Assembly (NCBI GenBank): GCA_000755425.1
Contig: BBMT01000009.1
Location: 1-64,000, forward strand
Origin: Vibrio maritimus
GTDB lineage: Bacteria; Pseudomonadota; Gammaproteobacteria; Enterobacterales; Vibrionaceae
Length of the DNA stretch: 64,000 bases
Direction of reading: 5' to 3'
The notes under the pieces: model-generated
What the model was told of the DNA's origin: nothing
Seen by the model: only the letters and a program-made list of their open reading frames with translations
Databases searched by the model: none
Translations under genes and position numbers: made by a program
In this document: positions 8,737 to 18,081 of the stretch, piece by piece
Layout: the number at the start of each line of letters is the position of its first letter
Position numbering within the stretch: position 1 is the stretch's first letter

Positions 8737-10822
8737 TATGTTCTAGTTGTTGTTTGCTTTTTCTAGTTTGCTTCTCTACCTGTTTAAGATAGTCGTAAAT
8801 AGCAATTTGTGAACGAACTTTCTTGCGATTACCGCGAGGAACATAGGTGTTGCTCATCTCTTTATCAATCCAACGAGCCTTCACCGTATCGGTAAAGTGG
8901 ATGTTGACGATATCGATAATACGTCGCTTTAAGCGCTCATCTCGCACAGGTGTCGCTACTTCAATTCGGTGGTCGATGTTTCGCGTCATCCAATCTGCAG
9001 AGGAGATGTACACCTGTGGATCACCATCATTGTGAGCAATAATAACGCGAGGGTGTTCTAAAAAGCGATCGACAATACTGATAATTTTGATGTTATCACT
9101 GACGCCCTCAATTCCCGGTACTAGAGAGCACATACCACGAATGATCATATTGATTTTTACGCCTGCGCTGCTTGCTTCATACAGCTTACTCACCAAGCCT
9201 TTGTCCACGAGGTTGTTTACTTTGAGTGTCAACGCTGCTTTTTTGCCAATTTGTGCGTTAGCAATCTCGGTATCAATTAAGCGATAGAGCTGCTTACGTG
9301 AGTTGCGTGGCGACACAATCAGTTGGTTGAACCTGACTGGACGATAAGGGTTCTCGATATAGCCGAATACATTGCGCACCTCATTGGTGATCTCCTGATC
9401 CGCCGTGAGCAGTGAAAAGTCGGTATAAATACGTGCCGTTTTCTCGTGGAAGTTACCTGTACCTACGTGAGCGTAACGAACGATTTCTCCTTCCTCGCGG
9501 CGACTTATCAGCAGCAGCTTAGAGTGGATCTTCAAACCCGGCGCACCAAAAATTACGTGGACGCCATTCTCGGTCAGCACTTTTGACCACTCAATGTTGG
9601 CTTCTTCATCGAATCGAGCTTGCAGCTCAACCACCACTGTGACGCTCTTGCCATTGTGCACGGCATCAATCAGTGAGTTCATCAAACGTGAATCTTTGGC
9701 AACGCGATAGATGTTAATCTTTATGCTTAGCACTTTAGGGTCGAACGAGGCTTGGCGCACCAATTCTGTAATGTGCTCAAACGTGTGGTACGGATAGTAG
9801 AGCAGAATATCTTGAGCGCGGATCGCATCGAAGGTGTTGTCATAGCCGTCAAAGTCAGCGCAGCGCATTGGTGGCAGAGGTTTATTCTCTAGATAATCAC
9901 GACCGACATTGGGGAAGCCGATAAAGTCTTTGAAGTTGTGATAGCGACTGCCCGGGATCAAGCTGTCGTAGTTCGAGATACCCAGCTTGTCACACAGCGT
10001 AGTTAACATTTCCTCTGGCATATCGCGCTCGTAAACAAATCGCACCGGCATGGCCGTTAAGCGCTGGCTAACCCCTTCGGACATTTGCTCAAGCAAGCTA
10101 TGTTCTACCTCGTGGCTCAAATCGTATTCTGCATCTCGGGTCATCTTCATGGCATAGCCGTTGAGTTCGTCGTAGTCGAAGAATCCACGGAAGATATCGT
10201 CAAGACAGTAGCGGATAATGTTATCAAGCAGAATGATGGTCTTACGGCGTTTGCCTTTTTGCTCTGGCACCATAACAAAGCGAGGCAAGTGATCGGTTGG
10301 GATCTCTAAGATCGCATACTTGGAGCTGTCATTGTTTTTAAGGTCGACGACGATATAGGCGTACTCATCTTTCAGAAACTGTAAAACATCAATGTCGTCT
10401 TTGAGCAGAAGTGGGGTGATGTGTGGCAGCACTTCTTTTTTAAAGTACTTTTTAATCCACTTTTGCTGGGTGTCATCAAGCTGAGTTTCATTAACTAGGA
10501 AGATGCGGCGGCGAGCCATTTCCATGATCAGCTCGTTGTACAGCTCATCAAAGCGCTGGTTGAGTTTTAGCGCCTTGCTTTGCATCTTACCAAGTAGGTG
10601 TTTAGAGTTGTCATTCACACCGCGGTCTTGGTTGATCAAGATACGACGTTTGACGTCTGAAAAACGGACTTTATAGAATTCATCGAGGTTGTTGGAAAAT
10701 ATCCCCAAAAAACGGATCCTTTCGACTAAAGGAACCGTCTTATCCGCAGCTTCTTGCAGCACGCGTTCATTAAACGATAACCAACTAAGTTCCTTTTCTA
10801 TATAAAGTTTTTCTGCGCTCAT
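8708..10822 (-). CDS. ppk1: Polyphosphate kinase PPK1
   Basis: PPK1 reversibly transfers the gamma phosphate of ATP onto polyphosphate. The protein starts MSAEKLYIEKELSWLSFNER at ATG 10822. A GTG 12 bases upstream is possible, but the ATG aligns with E. coli PPK (MGQEKLYIEKELSWLSFN) and has GGTGG upstream. The N and head domains precede two phospholipase-D-like domains. The autophosphorylated histidine lies in GAPGLKIHSKLLLISR and the second conserved histidine in SSADWMTRNIDHRIEV. About 704 residues, intact. It is divergent from pstC across a 286-base region with Pho-box-like repeats and overlaps ppx downstream. Confidence 0.97.
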   Translation of the reverse strand: MSAEKLYIEKELSWLSFNERVLQEAADKTVPLVERIRFLGIFSNNLDEFYKVRFSDVKRRILINQDRGVNDNSKHLLGKMQSKALKLNQRFDELYNELIMEMARRRIFLVNETQLDDTQQKWIKKYFKKEVLPHITPLLLKDDIDVLQFLKDEYAYIVVDLKNNDSSKYAILEIPTDHLPRFVMVPEQKGKRRKTIILLDNIIRYCLDDIFRGFFDYDELNGYAMKMTRDAEYDLSHEVEHSLLEQMSEGVSQRLTAMPVRFVYERDMPEEMLTTLCDKLGISNYDSLIPGSRYHNFKDFIGFPNVGRDYLENKPLPPMRCADFDGYDNTFDAIRAQDILLYYPYHTFEHITELVRQASFDPKVLSIKINIYRVAKDSRLMNSLIDAVHNGKSVTVVVELQARFDEEANIEWSKVLTENGVHVIFGAPGLKIHSKLLLISRREEGEIVRYAHVGTGNFHEKTARIYTDFSLLTADQEITNEVRNVFGYIENPYRPVRFNQLIVSPRNSRKQLYRLIDTEIANAQIGKKAALTLKVNNLVDKGLVSKLYEASSAGVKINMIIRGMCSLVPGIEGVSDNIKIISIVDRFLEHPRVIIAHNDGDPQVYISSADWMTRNIDHRIEVATPVRDERLKRRIIDIVNIHFTDTVKARWIDKEMSNTYVPRGNRKKVRSQIAIYDYLKQVEKQTRKSKQQLEHNESNHGHEH

Positions 10823-10989
10823 GTACTCAACCACCGACGTTTTTTGCTCACTGCTGGGAAGCAGTAAAGCGGAATGTAAGATGAATCTTGCCGTGAACCA
10901 TAGAGATACTCTATGACACTTTTATTTCAAATCGCGTGCAACGCGGCACATTTCATTATTTTCAGCACCTTAGAAGCTGTGTAATATAA

Positions 10990-11007
10990 TTGTCATCTAA
11001 ACGACAT
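10990..11007 (+). promoter_or_regulatory. Putative Pho box in the ppk1/pstC divergent region
   Basis: TTGTCAT (10990-10996) and ACGACAT (11001-11007) are imperfect direct repeats spaced 11 bases apart, about 100 bases upstream of pstC. On the minus strand a single strong half-site, AAAAGTGTCATA (about 10912-10923), matches the element upstream of phoB and faces ppk1. This suggests PhoB control of both operons. By-eye call only. Confidence 0.4.
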
Positions 11008-11108
11008 ATTATGTTGAGGCAATTCGTGCATGCTGTTCACTTGCCTCTCGTCCTTGAAGCAAACGCCTCAAACACCCAAACTGCATCATAAGAGAACACT
11101 AGTAGACT

Positions 11109-13312
11109 ATGGCAACGGCCAACTTTTCACTTCATACCAAAGATAGAAAACGTCTGATCAAAGATCGTCTGGTGCGTTGGATCGTCTCATTTGGTGGCTT
11201 GAGTGTGCTCGCCGGGCTTATCTTTATCTTCGTCTATTTAGCTTATGTCACACTGCCTTTGTTTTCCGATAACGAGGTCACATGGCAGCCCGCTATCAGC
11301 GCGGATATTCCAAAAACGCCAGCTTTAACCTTAGTTAGCGATAGTGGCCATGACAGCGTATTTTTCTTTGCTGATGGCAGTTATATTCAGAAGTCGCTTG
11401 TTACGGGTGAACAGACTTCACACCGGTTGTCAGATGATATTGTGCGCTTGCAAGCTATCGATGAAAAAACACTGTTAGCAGTGGATGATCAAGACCGTTA
11501 CGCCGCGCTAAAACCCAAACTGCAACTGGATCAAAGTAGTGGTGATGCACAGTTGATGATTCCTGAGCTTCATGAGGAGCAATGGGTCTCGATTCCTAGC
11601 GCGACTCTGGTCAATGCGGTGGTCAACAAAGGTGAGACTGTCATTGCTAGTATTGATGAGCGCGGTATGCTGCAAGCTAGTTATTCACGGCACGCCACGA
11701 CATCAAGCAGTGATGAGTTCTCTTTAGCTACCTTACCAACGGCGATTGAAGGCGCAAAAGAGTTGGTGGTTACGCCAGATGGTCGCACCTTGTATGTTCG
11801 CACCGGTAATCAGATAGTGGTGATTAATCGCGGTGAACAGTCGCTACACGCGCGTGAGGTAGTTGATTTATCGGCTCCTAATGGTGCCAACGTCAGTGGT
11901 GTACATTTGTTGTCTGGTGCGTATTCGCTGCTGGTGCAATATGACAATCAGCAGGTATGGCAATGGTTTGATGTATTGACTGAAGGTGAGCGTAAACTTA
12001 CGCCGATTCGCTCATTCCAGTTTGAGGCTGATATTGCGCTTTTAACACCAGAAACCATGAGCAAAGGATTCGCTGTGTTGCTGGCGAGTCCACCGTCGTC
12101 CAGCTCGGCGCTCAACAATCTTCAGCTACAAAGCGTTTATACGACTAGCGATAAAATTGTCTCAGATAGTCAAGTACCTAGCTCCAGCGTGCGTGCTTTC
12201 GCCCTATCGAACAACAATCATCATGCGCTGGTGTTATCCGACGATGCGATCCATCGCGCTATCTTCCTAATGAGCACCAAGAGATCTCGCTGAGCGCGCT
12301 GTGGCAAAAGGTATGGTACGAAAGCTACCCTGAGCCGGAATTTATTTGGCAAACCACCGCGGCCTCCGATGATTTTGAAGCCAAATACAGTTTGGTACCG
12401 ATTGCTTTTGGTACCATCAAGGCAGCTCTGTTTGCGATGCTGTTCTCTGTGCCGATTGCTGTGTTTGGTGCTATTTATACCGCGTACTTTATGTCGTCGA
12501 AAATGCGCCGCGTGGTTAAGCCGACCATCGAACTGATGGAAGCACTGCCAACGGTTATCATCGGTTTCTTAGCGGGACTTTGGTTCGCCCCAATCGTAGA
12601 GACGCATTTACCGGCGATTTTGCTGTTGCTGGTGGCGTTGCCGTTGCTCTCTTTGCTATCTGGCGCGGTGTGGTACGCCATCCCTAAAGCATACACATCC
12701 AAGCTGCCGAGCGGTTTGCATCCTTTCACCCTCATACCTGTCATCTTGATTGCCATCTACTTAGCAATGACGTTCTCTAGTGACATGGAAGTGATGCTAT
12801 TCAATGGTGATGCAAGGGTATTTCTTGCGACTCATGGGATTGATTTCGACCAGCGCAACGCGTTAGTCGTCGGTTTTGCTATGGGCTTTGCGGTTATTCC
12901 AACTATTTTCACCATTGCCGAAGATGCCATTTTCTCTGTGCCAAAACACTTGTCTGATGGTTCGTTAGCATTGGGAGCGACACAGTGGCAAACACTGATC
13001 TATGTGGTGCTGCTTACTGCAAGCCCAGGTATTTTTTCTGCGGTTATGATGGGGTTGGGACGCGCCGTTGGCGAGACGATGATCGTGCTAATGGCAACGG
13101 GTAATACGCCGATCCTAGATTGGAATATTTTTGAAGGTATGAGAACGCTATCGGCCACTATGGCGGTTGAGTTGCCAGAATCAGAAGTTGGCAGCAGTCA
13201 TTATCGTTTGCTGTTCTTGATCGCACTCATCTTGTTTAGCTTTACCTTTGTGGTCAACTCACTAGCAGAGTGGGTGAGACAACGACTCCGGGAGAAATAC
13301 AGTGCGCTTTAA
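11109..13312 (+). CDS. pstC: Phosphate ABC transporter permease PstC (enlarged form); one frame break
   Basis: This is the inner-membrane channel half of the phosphate importer. It is much larger than E. coli PstC (about 734 against 319 residues). One N-terminal membrane segment (about 27-50, FGGLSVLAGLIFIFVYLAY) is followed by roughly 330 residues of soluble, beta-rich, propeller-like sequence. The conventional six-helix permease domain comes last, with the ABC-contact loop SDGSLALGATQWQTL. The frame breaks around 12250-12285. One restored base joins the N-terminal part to LPNEHQEISLSALWQKVWYESYPEP and the rest. The extra domain is a known feature of Vibrio PstC; its role is unclear to me. 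pstA follows after 20 bases. Confidence 0.9.
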
Positions 13313-13332
13313 TTGTATAGGGGAGTCGGAAC

Positions 13333-14979
13333 ATGTTTAAGTGGTTCAAATCTGGGTCACCTTGGGTTTGGCTCACAGGTGGTGCGGTCAGTATTAGCTT
13401 GATTTCCGTGCTTGGCTTATTGCTGCTTATTGGTTGGCGAGGACTGACGTACTTCTGGCCAGCGCCGCTCTATCAGTGGCAAGATGATCAAGGTGGGGCA
13501 TTAATTGGGCAAGTCTATTCAAAGACTTGGGTACCCACTTACAATATTCCTAACGCACAGTCGTTGCTACCAACTGACATCCTAGAGCAGGGTAAGGTCG
13601 AACGCTATAGCATCAAAGTCGCCAATCGAGATTTGTATGGCATCGACTTTGTGTCTCTGCTTTCATCTGAGCTTCATGATGCTCAGACACCAGTGGATCT
13701 TGTGGTGATTGAGCGTACTCGTGGGGGAAATTTCTTCGGCCGTATCCTTGCTCTTAAAGGTGTTGAGGGTCTGCAAGAGACAGCGATAGCCGAGACGTTA
13801 ACGTTTGAACTTCAACAGATAGCGCTGATCCGCGATCGCATAGACGGCATTACCGAGCGTCGATTAAAAGGACTCAACCACCAACTTGAAGCTCTACGTT
13901 TGAAGCAGCGCCGTGACAGCTTGAATGGCGTGCTAACTGAAGAACTGACGCTTCGCTATCAGCAGCAAAACGCGATAATTCGTGAGCAGCTAAGTCAAAC
14001 CGACATCGAGCTTGATGAACTAAGGGCTGAATTAGCGAGCAAAACCTTGGTTGTCGAAGATATGCGTGGCGAGCGATTAGAAATCGGCCTAAATCGCGTG
14101 CTGGATTTTTGGTATCCGAATCAAATGGGCTACGGCGATAAGCTCTCTCATTGGGGACATCAGGTTTGGAAGTTCTTGTCGGATGACCCACGTGAATCAA
14201 ACTCTGAAGGCGGCGTGTTCCCAGCTATTTTTGGCACCGTTCTGTTGGTGATTATCATGTCGGTCATGGTGATGCCGCTCGGTGTGCTGGTGGCGGTGTA
14301 TTTGCACGAATACGCTGAGAACAACTTACTGACACGCATTATACGGGTTGGGGTTATCAACTTGGCTGGTGTACCGTCGATTGTGTATGGTGTATTTGGA
14401 TTAGGCTTTTTCGTCTATACCATTGGCGGCTCTATTGATTCTCTGTTTTATGCCGAGCGTTTGCCAGCGCCAACATTTGGAACACCAGGCCTGCTGTGGT
14501 CATCTCTGACCTTAGCAATTTTGACGCTGCCGGTGGTGATTGTGGCGACAGAAGAGGGCTTGAATCGCATACCAACATCTGCTCGCCATGGCTCGCTCGC
14601 GCTTGGTGCTACGCAGTCGGAAACCTTGTGGCGAATCGTGCTGCCGATGGCAAGTCCAGCCATCATTACCGGCTTAATCCTAGCGGTTGCTCGCGCGGCG
14701 GGTGAGGTAGCACCTTTAATGCTGGTTGGCGTGGTAAAATTGGCCTCCAGTCTACCGGTAGATTCACAGTTTCCGTTTTTACACCTTGAGCGAAAGTTCA
14801 TGCATCTCGGTTTTCATATTTACGACGTGGGTTTTCAGACATCCAACATTGAAGCGGCGAGACCGTTGGTTTACGCCACTTCGTTCTTGCTGGTCACCGT
14901 TGTGGTTGGGCTAAACTTAACGGCAATAGCGATACGTAATAACCTGCGCGAAAAATACCGCACATTAGGACAAGATTAA
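13333..14979 (+). CDS. pstA: Phosphate ABC transporter permease PstA (enlarged form)
   Basis: The second permease subunit, 548 residues against about 296 in E. coli. One membrane helix (about 12-35) is followed by a large soluble insert. The insert includes a predicted coiled coil (about residues 170-250, rich in Q, E, L, R: NHQLEALRLKQRRDSLNGV). The canonical permease domain (about 290-548) comes after, with VYLHEYAENN, the ABC-contact loop ARHGSLALGATQSETLWRI and ARAAGEVAPLMLVG. PstC also carries an added domain, so the two inserts may form a shared structure. The gene is intact and pstB begins three bases after the stop. Confidence 0.94.
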   Translation: MFKWFKSGSPWVWLTGGAVSISLISVLGLLLLIGWRGLTYFWPAPLYQWQDDQGGALIGQVYSKTWVPTYNIPNAQSLLPTDILEQGKVERYSIKVANRDLYGIDFVSLLSSELHDAQTPVDLVVIERTRGGNFFGRILALKGVEGLQETAIAETLTFELQQIALIRDRIDGITERRLKGLNHQLEALRLKQRRDSLNGVLTEELTLRYQQQNAIIREQLSQTDIELDELRAELASKTLVVEDMRGERLEIGLNRVLDFWYPNQMGYGDKLSHWGHQVWKFLSDDPRESNSEGGVFPAIFGTVLLVIIMSVMVMPLGVLVAVYLHEYAENNLLTRIIRVGVINLAGVPSIVYGVFGLGFFVYTIGGSIDSLFYAERLPAPTFGTPGLLWSSLTLAILTLPVVIVATEEGLNRIPTSARHGSLALGATQSETLWRIVLPMASPAIITGLILAVARAAGEVAPLMLVGVVKLASSLPVDSQFPFLHLERKFMHLGFHIYDVGFQTSNIEAARPLVYATSFLLVTVVVGLNLTAIAIRNNLREKYRTLGQD

Positions 14980-14981
14980 TC

Positions 14982-15801
14982 ATGTTTTCTATTAACCAGA
15001 CTCTGCTACCCAACGCCTCTAGATGTGAACTACTTAAGTGATGAGCAAACTGCCATCGCGATTGAAAACTTGAACTTGTACTACGGTGATAAGCAGGCGC
15101 TAGATGACGTATCGATGCGCATCCCCAAAGGACAGGTCACGGCGTTTATCGGTCCATCAGGCTGCGGTAAATCGACTTTGCTGCGCTGCATTAATCGAAT
15201 GAATGATTTGATTGAAGGGTGCACGGTTGAAGGCAAGGTAAAACTTCACGGTGGTAATGTTTATCATCCCAAAGTCGATGTGGCGACGCTGCGTCGCCGC
15301 GTAGGCATGGTGTTTCAGCGTCCAAACCCGTTTCCTAAATCCATCTATGAAAACGTCGTATATGGACTCAGGCTACAAGGCATCAAAAACAGTCGCAATC
15401 TCGATGATGCGGTTGAGCGCTCTTTGCGAGCAGCGGCGTTGTGGGATGAAGTCAAAGATCGCTTACATGAAAACGCATTTGGGCTATCTGGCGGTCAGCA
15501 GCAACGATTGGTGATTGCTCGTGCTATCGCTATTGAACCTGAGGTATTGCTGCTAGATGAGCCGACATCAGCGCTCGACCCCATCTCAACACTGACTATC
15601 GAAGAGCTGATTAACGATCTTAAAACCAAGTATACGGTTGTGATCGTGACCCATAATATGCAGCAAGCGGCTCGAGTGAGTGACCATACCGCGTTCATTC
15701 ATCTTGGAAAACTGGTAGAGTACGCTGATACAGATACTATATTTACTTCACCGATAGAAAAACAAACCGAAGACTACATCACAGGCCGCTACGCTGATTG
15801 A
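14982..15801 (+). CDS. pstB: Phosphate ABC transporter ATP-binding protein PstB; one frame break near the start
   Basis: The ATPase of the phosphate importer. Walker A GPSGCGKST, the Q-loop (VFQRPNPFPKSIYENV), signature LSGGQQQR and Walker B LLLDEPTSALDP are all present. The true start is probably ATG 14982, three bases after pstA, with AGGA upstream (MFSINQTL...). Reading from there hits another frame near 15005. Removing one base (or adding two) connects to YPTPLDVNYLSDEQTAIAIE, the usual N-terminus. The uninterrupted frame begins only at GTG 15025, which lacks a ribosome-binding site. Corrected length is about 272 residues. This is one of only two apparent one-base gains in the window. Confidence 0.92.
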
Positions 15802-15835
15802 CTGGCTTTAGGGTTACAACAGGAAATTTTCATAC

Positions 15836-16531
15836 ATGCATTTTGGTCGTCATATCTCAGGTCAATTTAACGCCGAACTTGAGTCTATTCGTACCCATGT
15901 TTTGACCATGGGAGGCTTAGTTGAGCAACAATTGTCGTTTGCAATGCAGGCTTTGCATAAAGACGACATTGAACTTGCCCGTAAAGTGGTAAGAGACGAT
16001 CACAAAGTCAATGCGATGGAAGTGTCTATCGATGAAGCGTGTACGCGCATCATTGCCAAGCGTCAGCCCACCGCTAAAGATCTTCGTTTGGTGATGGCCA
16101 TAATCAAAACCATTACGGATTTAGAGCGCATTGGTGATGTGGCCACTCGTATCGCGCGTGTGGCTATAGAGCAGCCATCAACTAAGCACCAAAAATTCCA
16201 TGTGTCTTTAGAGCCTCTTTGTCGACAGGCTATTGCTATGCTGCACCAAGTGCTTGATGCCTTTGCGCGCATGGACGTTGATGCAGCGGCGGAAGTCTAC
16301 AAGTTGGACGATAAGCTAGATGCGGAATACGAAGCGGTGGTTCGTCAGCTAATGACGTATATGATGGAAGACCCAAAGAACATCCCCAACATTCTTCAGG
16401 TCATGTGGTCAGCGCGAGCTATCGAACGTGTCGGTGATCGCTGTCAAAATATCTGTGAGTACATCATCTACTTCGTTAAGGGAAAAGATATCCGCCACTT
16501 AGATGAGAAGGCCATTAACGACATACTCTAA
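15836..16531 (+). CDS. phoU: Phosphate signalling protein PhoU
   Basis: A 231-residue helical protein with two three-helix PhoU repeats. Each repeat has the metal-binding E/DxxxD pattern (DDHKVNAMEVSIDEAC; KLDDKLDAEYEAVVRQL) and the motif LRLVMAIIKTITDLERIGD. PhoU links PstSCAB activity to PhoR, holding the regulon off when phosphate is plentiful. It ends the pstCAB-phoU unit, 35 bases after pstB. Intact. Confidence 0.97.
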   Translation: MHFGRHISGQFNAELESIRTHVLTMGGLVEQQLSFAMQALHKDDIELARKVVRDDHKVNAMEVSIDEACTRIIAKRQPTAKDLRLVMAIIKTITDLERIGDVATRIARVAIEQPSTKHQKFHVSLEPLCRQAIAMLHQVLDAFARMDVDAAAEVYKLDDKLDAEYEAVVRQLMTYMMEDPKNIPNILQVMWSARAIERVGDRCQNICEYIIYFVKGKDIRHLDEKAINDIL

Positions 16532-16551
16532 TTTGTCGTTTTTGTTTCTAT

Positions 16552-17055
16552 TTAGAAGCGCCCAACCACGCCAAAGTTTAATGAGAAGTGCGAGCCCATA
16601 GAAATGAAGGTGTTACTCGCACCGAAAACATCATAATCAAATCCGGTTCTTAGGCCAAAGCTTGGGTTTAGCATATACACGTAACCCGCACTGATGCTCA
16701 GTCCGTTGGCACTGCGATTAAGCAGTTCACTGTTGGTGCGCTTCTCGCCACGATAGTTGGCTAGGCCGATTTCCGCTTGCAGACCATAGTTTTCGCGATC
16801 GCCAAACATATGCTGTAGGCCTAGACGATAAGAGTCGATGGTCTCGTCATATCGGTCGGTATCGTAATACTTGTGCGCATAGCTGAAGTAAACCGCATCC
16901 ATTCCTAGAGCATCAGCGACGCCAATCTGGACGCCAGCACCGTTAAAAATCCCAATTTTGACATCTGGTGACAGATGGATCCTTTGCGCTTGAGCTTCCG
17001 AAGCTAAGGCGGTGAAGGGTAGGGTTGCAAGGATGGGTAGTAGCAGCTTTTTCAT
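16552..17055 (-). CDS. Small outer-membrane beta-barrel protein
   Basis: A 167-residue exported protein. The start at ATG 17055 (MKKLLLPILATLPFTALASEAQA) gives a clean signal peptide; the longer frame from 17073 does not. The mature part alternates hydrophobic and polar residues in short strands (AVYFSYAHKYY, YGLQAEIGLANYRG, GLSISAGYVYML, FGLRTGFDYDVFG, HFSLNFGVVGRF) and ends in phenylalanine, the outer-membrane insertion signal. An eight-stranded barrel of the YfaZ/OmpW size class is likely; I cannot name the family. It converges with phoU with 20 bases between them. Confidence 0.7.
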   Translation of the reverse strand: MKKLLLPILATLPFTALASEAQAQRIHLSPDVKIGIFNGAGVQIGVADALGMDAVYFSYAHKYYDTDRYDETIDSYRLGLQHMFGDRENYGLQAEIGLANYRGEKRTNSELLNRSANGLSISAGYVYMLNPSFGLRTGFDYDVFGASNTFISMGSHFSLNFGVVGRF

Positions 17056-17071
17056 GGTCATACCTAATAGC

Positions 17072-17107
17072 AAACAGGAGGAGCGCAGATGTTAGCTCCT
17101 CCTGTTT
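17072..17107 (-). terminator. Inverted repeat between the LysR gene and the outer-membrane gene
   Basis: Thirteen-base perfect arms (AAACAGGAGGAGC and GCTCCTCCTGTTT) flank a 10-base loop. There is only a short T tract after it on the minus strand, so it may be a weak terminator. The arm nearest the outer-membrane gene's upstream side contains AGGAGG, a strong anti-16S sequence, but it is on the distal strand for that gene. Confidence 0.5.
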
Positions 17108-17140
17108 ATACTGACTAAGTAGCATGGCTAATAGCTTTAA

Positions 17141-18081
17141 TTAGTCATGCTTATTGGCTTGCTGCGGTAATTTTTCTTTGATAATGGACTCTATCCATTT
17201 TGCTTTTGCAGAGTGGCGGTTTTTATTGTGCAAGTAGCCAAGCAGGCGCTTGGTATAGATCTGCCCGTCTATTTCAACTTTGAGTGAACGTAATTGAGGG
17301 TAGTTGTGAATTGGAAACAAGTTAGAGTGCGGAAGCAGCATATCAGTCGATTCAACCACATCGATAAGTGCTAATAACATCTCTGAGCGAAACCCCACTT
17401 TGGTGTGTAGCCTTGTCGCTCTAGGATATGGCTTGCATAGGTGAAATGATCATTCCATCCCGGCGAGATAAGTGAAGCTAGTTCGTAACCGACGGAATCT
17501 TTGGGCGTGATAAGCGGTTTAGTAATGGGGTGGTCTTGACGCACGATAATACGAGCTTCTAAATCAAACAAAGGATCGCGAGCCAGCTCTTTAGACAGGT
17601 TCTCAAGATCGTAATGCACGCCATAAAACACTTCGCCATTGCGAATTTGTTCCGCTGTGGTTTGACTCCAACTGAGTAACTCTAAATTTAGGTTCGGGGC
17701 TTGCTGTCTAAAGGCCGTAAACAAGGCACCTGAAAGGCTAGCCATAACGATAGGAGCCAATGCTATACGTATCGTTCCCGTAAGTGCAGCTGGGTTAAAG
17801 TCCTCAAGTTGATTGAGTGCGGTTTCAAGACCGTCAAGAAATGGCGCAATTTTATCCTCAAGATCCAGTGCAAAGGGGGTTGGTTCAAGGCCTCCATGTA
17901 CTTTGACAAACAGCTCGTCTTCAAATGCCGTACGCAACTTCTGTAAGGCTTGGCTAACCGCAGGTTGAGTGACAAACAGCCGCTCTGCGGCTTTACGCGC
18001 ATTGCGCTCTTGCAGCAAGATGCGAAAGGTTTTTAATAGGTTTAGATCGAGTCGATTAAACAGTTGTGTTGATTCAGTCAT
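17141..18081 (-). CDS. LysR-family transcriptional regulator; one frame break
   Basis: The N-terminal helix-turn-helix is LLKTFRILLQERNARKAAERLFVTQPAVSQALQKLR, followed by a periplasmic-binding-protein-like effector domain. Start ATG 18081 (MTESTQLFNRLDLNLL) is preferred over an upstream in-frame TTG. It overlaps the end of ppk2 by eight bases, so translation is coupled. The frame breaks at 17400. Adding one A restores YTPKVGFRSEMLLALIDVVESTD and gives 313 residues. The target is unknown. The overlap with a polyphosphate kinase suggests it could respond to or control energy or phosphate metabolism, which is inference only. Confidence 0.88.
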
